From NCBI RefSeq assembly GCF_014202945.1, contig NZ_JACHHW010000006.1, forward strand, positions 62,001-126,000: a stretch of DNA of 64,000 bases. Reading direction: 5' to 3'. This document shows positions 38,547-48,109 of this stretch, in pieces (position 1 is the first letter of the stretch; every line of letters starts with the position of its first letter). Origin of the DNA: Zhongshania antarctica (GTDB lineage: Bacteria > Pseudomonadota > Gammaproteobacteria > Pseudomonadales > Spongiibacteraceae). The notes under the pieces are model-generated. The model ran no database searches, was not told the origin of the DNA, and saw only the letters and a list, made by a program, of their open reading frames with translations. Position numbers and translations under genes: made by a program.

Positions 38547-40418
38547 ATGAACAAAATCACGTTAAGTGCACTCTGCAGCGCGATAACACTCGCGGCAACA
38601 AGCTTGTCTGCTCAAACTCACAACGAAATGGAAACGACCATTGTCACGGCGACCCGCACCGAGCAGTCTATTGCCGACAGCTTGGCACCGGTCACAGTAT
38701 TTGAACGCGCCGACATTGAGCGTATTCAACCTGTCGACTTACAAGAATTGCTGTCTCGCGCGGTAGGCGTGAGCTTTGTCCGCAACGGCGGGCGGGGCGC
38801 CAATACCAGCCTGTTTCTACGCGGCAATCAAAGCAACCACACTTTGGTCTTAATCGATGGCGTGCGCATTGGCTCAGCCACTCTCGGCAGCCCGTCGCTA
38901 ACCAATCTACCCCCAGAGCTTATTGAGCGGGTGGAGATTGTGCGTGGCTCGCGCTCTAGCTTATACGGCTCTGAGGCCATCGGTGGCGTCGTCAATATTA
39001 TCACCCGCAAATACCACGACACCGACGGTGTAAAGCCCATGCTGCAACTGGGCATCGGCACCCAGGGTAGCAGCAAAGCCCTGGCAGCCGTAAGCGGTGG
39101 CAATAACCAAACCCAGTTTAATCTTAGCGCTCTGCAAGAAAATACTGACGGTATCGATAATAGCGAGAGCAAATCCGGGGTACACGGCGACAAAGACGGC
39201 TTTGAACAAACCGCATTCAACCTGACGGCGAGTCATAAAATTAACGAGCGCGCCAGCTTATTTGCGCTATACCAAAACAGCCGCAGCGAAAGCGATTACG
39301 ACACCAACTGCTACGGCACACCTTTCGCTGTTTACAGTTGTTCGCCCTACTCGGTAAGCGAGGTGAATGTTGCCAATATTCGTGGGGAATTCCAGTTATT
39401 GCAAAACTGGCTTTTGACCTTATCGGCAGGTGAATCCAAAGACCAATCACAGATTAAACACCACTATATTGAAAGCGGCGCGGTTGGCGTAAGCGGTGAT
39501 AATTTTGACACCACCCGCAAAATTTATAGCCTACAAAATGACTGGTTACTCAGTGACAGCCATGTACTCACTGTGGGGTTTGAACGCCTGCTCGACGAAG
39601 TCGATAGCAATCTCAATTACGGCGAAGACTCACGCGCTAATAAGGCCGTATTCGCACAGTGGCAGGCTGACCTCGGCATTGTTGACCTCGCTATAGGCGG
39701 TCGTAACGACGACAATGAACAGTTCGGTCACTACGACACCCGCAACATCTCGGTCGGCGTTCAAGTTGCCCAACCCATTAAAATCATAGCCTCTTACGGC
39801 GAAGGTTTTAATGCACCAACCTTCAACGATCTGTATTACCCCTTCTACGGGGTCGCGACATTAGCGCCGGAAACCTCGGTAAACCGCGAGTTGGAATTGC
39901 GCGGCGATCACACGCGGGGAGCGTGGAGTGTCAGCTATTTCCATAATGATGTTGATCAATTAATTCAATACAACCCCGCCACCTTTGGCCCCGACCAAAT
40001 CAAGGGCGCGGAGCTAAAAGGCCTTGAACTCAGCGCATCGACCAGTCTGTATCAATGGAATATCGAAGCCAACGCCACCTTACTCGACGCCACTGACACC
40101 AGCACTAACAAAGATTTGCGGCGTCGAGCCAGCAAACAATTTAATATTGATGCTGATCGCCAATGGCAACACTGGGGCACTAGTGCGAGCTTACGCTTTG
40201 TTGGCAATCGTTATGAAGACACAAACAATACCGACGAACTAGGCAGCTACGCTTTAGTCGACAGTGCCGTTTCTTACCGCTTCAATGAGCAGCTTAAACT
40301 CAATTTGGCCTTGAAGAACATATTTGACCGCGAGTATGTCACTGCCCGCGGCAGCCTTGGCGATTATCAGCCTATTGGCCGCGAAGCCATGCTCAGCATC
40401 ACCTACACACCCAAATAA
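38547..40418 (+). CDS. btuB: TonB-dependent vitamin B12 outer-membrane receptor
   Basis: Outer-membrane transporter for cobalamin, energised by TonB. A signal peptide ends near residue 22 (SLSAQ), followed by a TonB box-like stretch (METTIVTATR). The plug domain contains LFLRGNQSNHTLVLIDGV, and the barrel ends with TPK. 623 aa. The ATG at 38547 follows a GAGG site; the frame stays open back into the riboswitch, but that part is not coding. First gene of the riboswitch-controlled B12 operon. Confidence 0.95.
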   Translation: MNKITLSALCSAITLAATSLSAQTHNEMETTIVTATRTEQSIADSLAPVTVFERADIERIQPVDLQELLSRAVGVSFVRNGGRGANTSLFLRGNQSNHTLVLIDGVRIGSATLGSPSLTNLPPELIERVEIVRGSRSSLYGSEAIGGVVNIITRKYHDTDGVKPMLQLGIGTQGSSKALAAVSGGNNQTQFNLSALQENTDGIDNSESKSGVHGDKDGFEQTAFNLTASHKINERASLFALYQNSRSESDYDTNCYGTPFAVYSCSPYSVSEVNVANIRGEFQLLQNWLLTLSAGESKDQSQIKHHYIESGAVGVSGDNFDTTRKIYSLQNDWLLSDSHVLTVGFERLLDEVDSNLNYGEDSRANKAVFAQWQADLGIVDLAIGGRNDDNEQFGHYDTRNISVGVQVAQPIKIIASYGEGFNAPTFNDLYYPFYGVATLAPETSVNRELELRGDHTRGAWSVSYFHNDVDQLIQYNPATFGPDQIKGAELKGLELSASTSLYQWNIEANATLLDATDTSTNKDLRRRASKQFNIDADRQWQHWGTSASLRFVGNRYEDTNNTDELGSYALVDSAVSYRFNEQLKLNLALKNIFDREYVTARGSLGDYQPIGREAMLSITYTPK

Positions 40419-40442
40419 AAGGTATCATTGCCTTTGATTTAA

Positions 40443-40472
40443 ACACCGCCACTTGCCTGCAAGTGGCGGTGT
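40443..40472 (+). terminator. Perfect hairpin between btuB and cobO
   Basis: ACACCGCCACTTG (40443-40455) and CAAGTGGCGGTGT (40460-40472) form a 13-bp perfect stem with a 4-nt loop, 24 nt after btuB and 20 nt before cobO. The following ACATTTAACAGG is not a true T tract. It may be a partial terminator or an RNA-stabilising structure lowering expression of the distal genes relative to btuB. Confidence 0.55.
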
Positions 40473-40491
40473 ACATTTAACAGGTGACCTA

Positions 40492-41100
40492 ATGACTACA
40501 CTGAGTGACGACGAAAAACACCAGAAACGCATGCAAATCAAAAAGGCCATGATCGACGAGAAAGTCGCTCAGGCCACCGAAGAGCGCGGTGTACTCATTG
40601 TGCTCAGCGGCCCCGGCAAGGGCAAATCTAGCTCTGGCTTTGGCACGGTTATTCGCGCCTTGGGTCACGGTTATAAAGCAGCCGTAGTACAATTTATTAA
40701 AGGTACATGGGACTGCGGCGAGCGCAATTTTATTCAGCAGCGCTGTCCAGAAGTACCGTTTATTGTGATGGGTTCCGGTTTTACTTGGGAAACTCAAAGC
40801 AAAGAACAAGACCGCGAAGCAGCCCAGCAAGCCTGGCAGAAAACCAAGCTGCTATTGCAAGATGAAACCATTCATCTGGTATTGCTCGACGAAATTACCT
40901 ACGTTTTAAAATATGGTTATCTCGACGCCGAAGAAGTTTACGAAGCCCTGCGCAATCGCCCCCGCGAGCAGAGCGTCATTGTGACTGGTCGCGGCGCACC
41001 GGTACCACTCAAACAACTCGCCGATACCGTGTCGATGATCGACGATACCAAACACGCCTTTCACAACGGTATAAAAGCCCGCAAGGGTGTGGAGTGGTAG
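40492..41100 (+). CDS. cobO: ATP:corrinoid adenosyltransferase, CobO/BtuR type
   Basis: Adds the 5'-deoxyadenosyl group to reduced corrinoid. The P-loop GPGKGKSSSGFG starts at residue 40, and the N-terminal helix KHQKRMQIKKAMIDEKVAQA matches CobA/CobO/BtuR. 202 aa. The ATG at 40492 follows AGGTGA. A second, non-homologous adenosyltransferase (PduO type) lies at 52.6 kb. Next gene btuF follows with overlapping stop and start. Confidence 0.95.
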   Translation: MTTLSDDEKHQKRMQIKKAMIDEKVAQATEERGVLIVLSGPGKGKSSSGFGTVIRALGHGYKAAVVQFIKGTWDCGERNFIQQRCPEVPFIVMGSGFTWETQSKEQDREAAQQAWQKTKLLLQDETIHLVLLDEITYVLKYGYLDAEEVYEALRNRPREQSVIVTGRGAPVPLKQLADTVSMIDDTKHAFHNGIKARKGVEW

Positions 41101-41981
41101 TGTTGAAGCCCATTTTCGCCCTCGCACTCATCGCGATTTTTAGCGTCGGCTCAGCTGTCGCGGATATATGTGTGAGGGATGATAGCGGCGCTGAAGTTTG
41201 CCTGAGCAAACCCGCGCAGCGCATTATTGCTTTATCTCCTGGTGCGACCGAGCTGATCTACGCCGCTGGCGGCGGTGACCAAGTCATTGCCGCAGTGAGC
41301 TATTGCGACTACCCCGAAGCGGCAAAATCACTACCTAGGGTTGGTAGCTATAATCGCTTTGACCAAGAAGCGATTCTGGCGCAGAACCCTGATTTGCTTA
41401 TTGCTTGGATTGAAGGCAATCCCGCCGAGCAATTAGCCAAATTAAAGTCACTTGGCCTCACAATTTACTATACCCAGCTCAATGATTTTGATGATGTGAG
41501 TACTAGCCTAGAAAGGCTGGGCAAACTTGCGGGCAGTGAGACGCACGCCAAACTCGCTGCAGAAAAATTCCGCGCAGGTATTGCCGACTTAGAGAATCGT
41601 TACAGCCACTCAGCGCCCGTTACCGTGTTCCAACAAATTTGGAGCAACCCGCTCATGACCGTTAATAATGAGCATATTATTAGCGAGGCCACCCGCATTT
41701 GCGGCGGCGTGAATGTGTTTGGCGGTTTGCCTAATCTCAGCGCCCGCATCGACAATGAAGCGGTATTGGCCGCCGACCCCGAGGCCATCATCGCCGGTGG
41801 CATGGGCGAAGAAAATCGTGACTGGCTTGACGAATGGCTGCGCTTTAGTGGCCTCACCGCCGTGCGTCGCAACAACTTATTTTTTATTCCACCCTCAACC
41901 ATTCAGCGGCCAACCCCGCGTTTACTGGAAGGCACCATCCTGCTCTGCCAACATTTAGAGACAGCCCGTGGCCGCCGTTAA
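41100..41981 (+). CDS. btuF: Periplasmic vitamin B12-binding protein
   Basis: Substrate-binding component of the BtuCDF importer. A signal peptide ends near SAVA-D, so it is soluble rather than a lipoprotein. The family motif RIIALSPGATELIYAAG is followed by the two-lobe cluster A-2 fold. I place the start at the GTG at 41100, overlapping the cobO TAG by one base and behind a GGAG site; a GTG two codons earlier is possible. About 293 aa. btuC follows with a 14-nt overlap. Confidence 0.92.
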   Translation: MLKPIFALALIAIFSVGSAVADICVRDDSGAEVCLSKPAQRIIALSPGATELIYAAGGGDQVIAAVSYCDYPEAAKSLPRVGSYNRFDQEAILAQNPDLLIAWIEGNPAEQLAKLKSLGLTIYYTQLNDFDDVSTSLERLGKLAGSETHAKLAAEKFRAGIADLENRYSHSAPVTVFQQIWSNPLMTVNNEHIISEATRICGGVNVFGGLPNLSARIDNEAVLAADPEAIIAGGMGEENRDWLDEWLRFSGLTAVRRNNLFFIPPSTIQRPTPRLLEGTILLCQHLETARGRR

Positions 41982-42966
41982 AACCAGCCGTGGGGCAGTG
42001 CCACACTTTATTCTGCCGCTGAGCATTTTGGCCCTGCTTACGTTTGCCACCCTCGCGCTTGCGATCACCACTGGCAGTGTCAGTATTTCTAACGCCGAAC
42101 TGTGGCAGGTTCTGAGCGGCGGCGGGGAACCGCTACACCGCACCTTGGTATTTGAACTGCGACTGCCCCGCGCCCTATCCGCCTTTGGCGCTGGCGGCTT
42201 ACTCGCAGTAGCGGGCGCATTAATGCAAGTGCTACTGCGCAATCCACTGGCCGACCCGTATATTCTAGGTCTGTCTGGCGGCGCGGCGGTCGGCGCCCTC
42301 TCTTCAATGTTGCTTGGCCTAAGCGCCGCCGCAGTATCTGGCTCGGCGTTTATCGGCGCCATGGTATCTGCCCTCACCGTATTTGGCTTGGCCCACGGCA
42401 CCGGCAGCTGGACACCGACACGCTTGCTATTAACCGGCGTTGTTATCGCCTCCGGCTGGGGCGCAGCCATCACCTTTATGCTCGCGGTCAGCCCTAGCGA
42501 TCAACTGCCAGGCATGTTGTATTGGCTGATGGGCGACCTCGCCTACGCCCGCTCGCCCTGGCCAGCACTCATCGTTCTCGGGCTGATTTCCATTATTATG
42601 CTGCCGCTAGGACGCAGCCTAAATGTATTAGCGCGCGGCCAAATGCAGGCAGCCGCACTCGGGGTTTCGGTACGGGCACTGGAATGGACAATTTATATTG
42701 CCGCCAGCTTGCTCACCGCCTTTGCGGTCGTCACCGCAGGGAGTATCGGCTTTGTCGGTTTGATTGTGCCGCATATGCTGCGCTTGGTACTCGGCAACGA
42801 CCAGCGTCTGATCTTGCCCGCCGCGGCCTTAGCCGGCGGGGCGCTACTGACTTTAGCAGACACCTTAGCGCGAACCTTGATCGCCCCCGAGCAATTGCCT
42901 GCGGGTGTGATTACCGCACTGATCGGCGTACCTACCTTTTTATACTTACTACACCGGAGCCGCTAA
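41968..42966 (+). CDS. btuC: Vitamin B12 ABC transporter permease
   Basis: Inner-membrane FecCD-family permease of 332 aa with about ten transmembrane segments. Motifs include LRLPRALSAFGAGGLLAVAG near residues 62-81 and the late GSIGFVGLIVPHMLR, typical of BtuC/FhuB. It begins with GTG inside the btuF end. Together with BtuD and BtuF it moves cobalamin into the cytoplasm. Confidence 0.93.
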   Translation: MAAVKTSRGAVPHFILPLSILALLTFATLALAITTGSVSISNAELWQVLSGGGEPLHRTLVFELRLPRALSAFGAGGLLAVAGALMQVLLRNPLADPYILGLSGGAAVGALSSMLLGLSAAAVSGSAFIGAMVSALTVFGLAHGTGSWTPTRLLLTGVVIASGWGAAITFMLAVSPSDQLPGMLYWLMGDLAYARSPWPALIVLGLISIIMLPLGRSLNVLARGQMQAAALGVSVRALEWTIYIAASLLTAFAVVTAGSIGFVGLIVPHMLRLVLGNDQRLILPAAALAGGALLTLADTLARTLIAPEQLPAGVITALIGVPTFLYLLHRSR

Positions 42967-42967
42967 G

Positions 42968-43744
42968 ATGCTCGCGGCCAAAAACCTGATTATCGACATT
43001 CCCGAGCGCAACAGTGGCACGCCGCTGTCTTTCGAGATTAAGCCAGGTGAAACCTGGGGCGTACTCGGCCCTAACGGCGCTGGTAAAACCACCTTGCTCC
43101 ACACCCTAGCGGGACTGCGCAAACCCCGCAGCGGCGCGGTGGAATTAGCGGGCACAGATATTCAGCTACTGCGCCGCAAACAGGTGGCGCAGCAATTGGC
43201 GGTGGTTTTTCAAAACAATGGCGAGGGCTTTCCCGCCACGGTATTAGAAACTGCCATGATTGGCCGCCACCCCTTTATTTCCCCTTGGGATATTGAGAGC
43301 GCCGAGGATTTAGCCATCGCCCGCGCCGCCCTGCAAAAATTAGAACTAGGCAATTTAGAGCACCGCCTCATTAGCACTTTATCTGGCGGCGAGCGTCAGC
43401 GCTTGGCTATTGCCACCGCGCTGAGTCAAACGCCCAAGCTGTGGCTGGCCGACGAACCCAGCAATCATTTGGACTTAAAACACCAAGTGCAAATTATGGA
43501 GTTATTAGCCGAGCAGGCGACGGGTAACTGCGGCATTGTGCTGTGCCTGCACGATTTGAATTTAGCCGCCCAGTGGTGCGATAAAATTTTATTACTCTAC
43601 CCCAACGGCGATGCCTGCTGGGACGATGCCGACACTATGCTCGCCACCCCTGCCCTAGAGAAACTTTACAATCAGCCCCTGCGCAGCATCGTTAGCGACG
43701 GCCAGCGCTACTTCATTCCCCTGAGTAGCAGGAACTCAGGCTGA
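42968..43744 (+). CDS. btuD: Vitamin B12 ABC transporter ATPase
   Basis: ATPase of the BtuCDF importer, 258 aa. Walker A GPNGAGKTT at about 34-42, signature LSGGERQRL at 138-146, Walker B LWLADEPSNHLD at 158-169 and H-loop His in LCLHDLN. One base separates it from btuC. Its TGA overlaps the bluB ATG (TGATG). Confidence 0.93.
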   Translation: MLAAKNLIIDIPERNSGTPLSFEIKPGETWGVLGPNGAGKTTLLHTLAGLRKPRSGAVELAGTDIQLLRRKQVAQQLAVVFQNNGEGFPATVLETAMIGRHPFISPWDIESAEDLAIARAALQKLELGNLEHRLISTLSGGERQRLAIATALSQTPKLWLADEPSNHLDLKHQVQIMELLAEQATGNCGIVLCLHDLNLAAQWCDKILLLYPNGDACWDDADTMLATPALEKLYNQPLRSIVSDGQRYFIPLSSRNSG

Positions 43745-44400
43745 TGAACTCAGACGCAAAGAACAACGCCTATACGCAAGCCGACATCGACACAGTGTAT
43801 CGAGTAATTGCCGAGCGCCGAGATATGCGCCACTTTTGCGGCGGCGAAGTGCCCCACGATACCTTAATGAAATTACTTGGCGCCGCCCACCTCGCGCCCA
43901 GTGTCGGCCTAATGCAGCCCTGGCGATTTATTCGGATTCAGAATCCCGAGCTGCGTAATTCAATTTACAACACCGTGCAAGAAGAGCGCATTAAAACCGC
44001 CCAAGCCTTAAACGAGCGCGAAGACGAATTTATGCGTTTAAAGGTAGAAGGCATTAAAGACTGCGCCGAGATAATTGTTGTCGCCTTAATGGATCAGCGC
44101 GAAAAGCATATCTTTGGTCGTCGCACGCTGCCGAAAATGGATTTGGCGTCGGCGTCCTGCGCTATTCAAAACCTGTGGCTCGCGGCCCGCGCCGAGGGCT
44201 TGGGCATGGGCTGGGTGTCGCTATTTGACCCCGAGCAATTGATGCACTTATTGAATATGCCCAGCGGCAGTCTGCCCATCGCCATACTCTGTCTTGGCCC
44301 GGTAGATGAATTTTACCCGCGACCCATGCTCGAGACCGAGCAATGGGCGACGCGCAAAGACCTTGATGAACTGATTATGCAAGACGGCTGGCAAGACTAA
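43744..44400 (+). CDS. bluB: 5,6-dimethylbenzimidazole synthase
   Basis: Flavin-destructase that converts FMNH2 and oxygen into 5,6-dimethylbenzimidazole, the lower ligand of B12. Nitroreductase fold, 218 aa, with the RRDMRHFCGGEVPHD start and the LAPSVGLMQPWRFI and EGLGMGWVSLFDP segments of BluB. Its ATG overlaps the btuD TGA by one base. A heptamer repeat follows eight nt after the stop, inside the operon. Aerobic DMB synthesis supports salvage of incomplete corrinoids such as cobinamide. Confidence 0.93.
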   Translation: MNSDAKNNAYTQADIDTVYRVIAERRDMRHFCGGEVPHDTLMKLLGAAHLAPSVGLMQPWRFIRIQNPELRNSIYNTVQEERIKTAQALNEREDEFMRLKVEGIKDCAEIIVVALMDQREKHIFGRRTLPKMDLASASCAIQNLWLAARAEGLGMGWVSLFDPEQLMHLLNMPSGSLPIAILCLGPVDEFYPRPMLETEQWATRKDLDELIMQDGWQD

Positions 44401-44408
44401 GGTGCAGG

Positions 44409-44452
44409 TCTGGCGTCGGACGTCGGACGAAATTAACGTTCTCCCGTCGCCC
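44409..44452 (+). repeat. Short heptamer array and inverted element after bluB
   Basis: TCTGGCG followed by two exact TCGGACG units (44416-44429), then nine bases, then an inverted-sense segment TTCTCCCGTCGCCC (44439-44452). It begins eight nt after the bluB stop and lies in the 95-nt bluB-cobQ gap. It shares TCGGACG units and a downstream TCTCCCGT with the array after fumarase. Confidence 0.55.
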
Positions 44453-44495
44453 TAAATAGACGAACCACGCCAATTACATTAAGTGACACACAGCG

Positions 44496-45959
44496 ATGAC
44501 CCTAACATTAATGATTCAAGGCACTACCTCGGACGCAGGTAAAAGTGTAACGGTTGCCGGCCTGTGCCGCGTATTTAAACGCCGCGGCCTAAGCGTAGCC
44601 CCCTTCAAACCTCAGAATATGGCCTTGAATAGCGCGGTGACCCCAGAGGGCGGCGAGATTGGCCGCGCCCAAGCGGTGCAGGCCCAAGCCTGCGGCCTGC
44701 TGCCACACACCGACATGAATCCGGTGCTGCTCAAACCCAATAGCGACACCGGCGCCCAGGTGATTATTCACGGCAAGGCGTTGAGCAATATGGAAGCGCA
44801 GGATTACCACGCCTATAAAAAACGCGCCATGGTCGCGGTATTAGAATCACATCAGCGCCTTTGCGAACAATACGATGTAATTGTGGTGGAGGGCGCCGGC
44901 AGCCCCGCCGAAATTAATTTACGCGCCAATGACATCGCCAATATGGGCTTTGCCGAGGCGGTGAATTGCCCCGTGGTCATTGTGGCCGACATTGATCGCG
45001 GCGGTGTGTTCGCCCACTTGGTTGGCACTTTAGATTTGCTATCAGAGAGCGAACAGGCGCGGGTAACGGGCTTTATCATCAATCGCTTTCGCGGCGACAT
45101 CGCCCTGCTGCAATCTGGCCTCGACTGGCTAGAAGAGCGCACCGGCAAGCCGGTCATCGGCGTGGTGCCCTATATTCACGATTTGCATTTAGAAGCCGAA
45201 GACGCCATCGACAGCCGCCAAACCCTGAGTGAAAACGCGATTAAAGTGGTGGTGCCGGTATTCACGCGCATTAGTAATCATACCGATTTCGATGTATTGC
45301 GTTTGCACCCGCAGGTCGATCTAAAGTTCGTGGGCAAGGGCGAAGCCGTTCCGCCCTGCGATTTGATTATTCTGCCCGGCAGTAAAAGCACCCGCCGCGA
45401 CTTAGAGTATTTGCGCAGCAACAACTGGCACAAAGATATTGAAAAGCACCTGCGCTACGGCGGCAAGGTGCTGGGGATTTGCGGCGGTTTTCAAATGTTA
45501 GGCCGTGCAGTACACGACCCCGACGCCATCGAGGGCGACGCCGGATCAACTACCGGCCTTGGCCTGCTCGACATGGAAACCGCCCTCGGCAACGACAAAA
45601 CACTGCGCCAGGTCAGCGGCCATTTGTGGGCAGGAAAAGCAAAAATACGCGGCTATGAAATTCACGCTGGCATCAGCACTGGTCCGGCACTGGATACGCC
45701 CTTTGCCGACTTGGGCAGCCATCGCGACGGCGCCCGCAGTGCCGACGGCCAGATTATTGGCAGCTATTTACACGGCCTGTTTGATGAAAGTGAGACTCGT
45801 GACAGCCTATTAAAATGGGCTGGTCTCTACGGCGTGGAGACACTGGATTACGCCGAAGTGATTGAAAGTAATATCGACAGACTGGCGGATTGTTTAGAGG
45901 CGAATCTGGATATTGAAGCTTTGCTAAGCCCTCTCACAAGACCTAACAAAGCGCAGTAG
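44496..45959 (+). CDS. cobQ: Cobyric acid synthase
   Basis: Glutamine-dependent amidation of four side chains of adenosyl-cobyrinic a,c-diamide. The N-terminal synthetase domain has [11 protein letters not shown] and [11 protein letters not shown]; the C-terminal type 1 glutaminase has a nucleophile Cys near residue 329 ([11 protein letters not shown]) and a His in GSYLHGLFD. 487 aa, full length. Last gene of the riboswitch operon, following bluB by 95 nt. The cobyrinate-forming genes are absent from the window, so the substrate may be imported. Confidence 0.95.
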   Translation: MTLTLMIQGTTSDAGKSVTVAGLCRVFKRRGLSVAPFKPQNMALNSAVTPEGGEIGRAQAVQAQACGLLPHTDMNPVLLKPNSDTGAQVIIHGKALSNMEAQDYHAYKKRAMVAVLESHQRLCEQYDVIVVEGAGSPAEINLRANDIANMGFAEAVNCPVVIVADIDRGGVFAHLVGTLDLLSESEQARVTGFIINRFRGDIALLQSGLDWLEERTGKPVIGVVPYIHDLHLEAEDAIDSRQTLSENAIKVVVPVFTRISNHTDFDVLRLHPQVDLKFVGKGEAVPPCDLIILPGSKSTRRDLEYLRSNNWHKDIEKHLRYGGKVLGICGGFQMLGRAVHDPDAIEGDAGSTTGLGLLDMETALGNDKTLRQVSGHLWAGKAKIRGYEIHAGISTGPALDTPFADLGSHRDGARSADGQIIGSYLHGLFDESETRDSLLKWAGLYGVETLDYAEVIESNIDRLADCLEANLDIEALLSPLTRPNKAQ

Positions 45960-45968
45960 ACCTACAAA

Positions 45969-48020
45969 TCAAAGCGTGAACGCGGCAAACAACTCATCCA
46001 GTGCCGACAGCGGCAGCATAGCAAGGCCTTGTAAAATTGGCGGCAAAACCAGCGAATCTAAATGGTAAGCCACTTCTTGGCTAACCAAGAGTAAGACGCT
46101 ACCCAAAAACTTGGGGCCAAGACCAATCGCGTCACTCACCTCACTTGGCGCAAACTCCTCGATGGGCACAACATTTAGTAATATATTGGCGAGCAAGTCG
46201 TCAGTAGTGGAGGCCAATACTTGGGCCATTTCGCCGCTACCAACATTGCCGGTCGCATCGAGTAAACGAGTAACGTCGATTAATAATTCTGACAACAAGT
46301 CCAGTGAGGCGCCAGCTACCGGCAGGCTATCGCCCTCCTCGGCAATTCCATCAACAATATTTTGAATATTGCTGGCCAAATTGCGCAGGGGATCGGTGAT
46401 AGCTCGCAGATTGGCACTGGCGTTTCCATTTGCACTGTCATCATCCGCATTGGGCGACGCCGCACTGAACTGCGCCAGCACAGCGCTGAGCTGGTCGAGG
46501 GGCGCCGGCAAGCCTTGACCCTCAGCCGGAACAAGACTGCCTTGTAAGCTTTGCAATGCGTACTGCAGGGCCTGACTTGCCCGCGCGGCTCCGGCCAAGG
46601 CCAAGTCTGGATTCTGCTCAGTGGCGGCGCCCTGCAAACCCGTGATCAGCGAATCGGCAACTTCCAATAGTGCAGTACCGGATTCACCCACCCCCGCCAC
46701 AAGGCGACTAATATTTTCTTCGGGAATGGCCTCGGCAAGGCTATTAAAGCCGCTGCTAAATTGCGTTTGCACCGGATCGAGGTTGCCAGTCTCGCCGTTG
46801 ACGTCAAAGCTGTCGTTAGTCTGCAGTGGGCTAGTAAAACCTTCTGATTCAGGTAAGCCAATTGCTTCTTGCTGAATTTGCTCGCGCCGAAATGCTGGTT
46901 CAGGCTGACTGAGTGAGCTTAAGCCCAGCGCTGCGTCGGCGGGATCGACTTGGTAGATTTCGCCCACCATTTTATCGCCCTTGATTTCGACCCAGACAAA
47001 GCCGTAGCTATCGCCCTTTTCATAAAACACGGGATTGTCGTCGCGGTGTTCAAGACTGCGGGTTTTACTCGCCGCACCCGAGAGAATAAAACCGGTTTTA
47101 CCACAGGAGGCCACGGGCATCAGCCACTGCAAATCGTGGTCGTGGCCAGCAAAGAAGAAGTCTGCTTTATCACATAGGGTTTCTTCAACAAATGCTTTAT
47201 AGCGTTCACCGGCTAACACCGGCGCAATAAACGCAGGGGCACCGTCGTAATTACCGGCATTGCCGTGGGAGCCGTTGGAGATGTAAGGATGGTGAGCAAA
47301 GACAATCTTCCATTTGGCTTTACTGCTGGCCATCGCCGATTTCAGCCACTGAGCTTGAACCAAACCGTAATTATTGTAGGAGTAATTTTCATTGCTGTCG
47401 GGGAAGCCCCCGGCAATTTGATTTGAATCAACACCGAACAACTCCACCAGTGGTGCATTGGCCTCGCCGCCTTGCGTAAAGCGGTAATAACGCGACGGCA
47501 TATGCCAGCGTGAAGTTTGCCGCGGTGAATCTGGGTGCTGACTATCCCGGTAATGGTAGTCGACTTCAAAATCGCCTTTGGCATTATTGGCACCATCGCC
47601 GCCAAAGAAACCACTGTTATCATGATTGCCAAGTACAAAGTAAAAGGGCAAATCAATAGGGGCGAAAGGCAGCTCAAACTTTTCTTCAAACTGAGGGTCC
47701 AGCGCCGAGCTCACCCCAGACTCATAAATATTGTCGCCCAGGCCCAGCACCAAGTCGCAGCCCCGCGCCGCGCACACCTTGGCCACCGCCTTACCAACCG
47801 CATAGGCCCCCTCGCTGCCACTGCCGCTATCGCCGAGCAGTATCATTCTAACAACGGCGTCTTCTTGCGAACTATCAGGAGATGTATCTGGCGCAGGTGT
47901 TTCTTGGAGCGGACCATCGAGCGCTGCCGTCGGCATTGCCGAAGAGCCGCCACCACACGCGACTAAATTAAGCAGTAATGCAATTAAGCTCGCCTTAGCG
48001 AAATAAGGTAATACCGTCAT
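45969..48020 (-). CDS. Secreted metallophosphoesterase lipoprotein with helical C-terminal extension
   Basis: Lipoprotein (lipobox LVAC-G) of 683 aa. Residues about 55-340 form a calcineurin-like phosphoesterase resembling tartrate-resistant acid phosphatase, with metal motifs LLGDSGSG, LGDNIYESG, LGNHDNSG, FAHHPYISNG and FAGHDHDLQW in order. The last 300 residues are Ala/Leu/Ser-rich, predicted helical, and match no family I know. It lies 89 nt downstream of the PhoD-like gene on the same strand, probably co-transcribed. Substrate unknown. Confidence 0.8.
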   Translation of the reverse strand: MTVLPYFAKASLIALLLNLVACGGGSSAMPTAALDGPLQETPAPDTSPDSSQEDAVVRMILLGDSGSGSEGAYAVGKAVAKVCAARGCDLVLGLGDNIYESGVSSALDPQFEEKFELPFAPIDLPFYFVLGNHDNSGFFGGDGANNAKGDFEVDYHYRDSQHPDSPRQTSRWHMPSRYYRFTQGGEANAPLVELFGVDSNQIAGGFPDSNENYSYNNYGLVQAQWLKSAMASSKAKWKIVFAHHPYISNGSHGNAGNYDGAPAFIAPVLAGERYKAFVEETLCDKADFFFAGHDHDLQWLMPVASCGKTGFILSGAASKTRSLEHRDDNPVFYEKGDSYGFVWVEIKGDKMVGEIYQVDPADAALGLSSLSQPEPAFRREQIQQEAIGLPESEGFTSPLQTNDSFDVNGETGNLDPVQTQFSSGFNSLAEAIPEENISRLVAGVGESGTALLEVADSLITGLQGAATEQNPDLALAGAARASQALQYALQSLQGSLVPAEGQGLPAPLDQLSAVLAQFSAASPNADDDSANGNASANLRAITDPLRNLASNIQNIVDGIAEEGDSLPVAGASLDLLSELLIDVTRLLDATGNVGSGEMAQVLASTTDDLLANILLNVVPIEEFAPSEVSDAIGLGPKFLGSVLLLVSQEVAYHLDSLVLPPILQGLAMLPLSALDELFAAFTL

Positions 48021-48109
48021 AGTTATTCAACATTTCAAAAGTTTTTAAAAATAATCACTTCACACTAAACAACGCCCAGTGCCACTAAAACCCTAAGCAT
48101 ATTTTCCAT

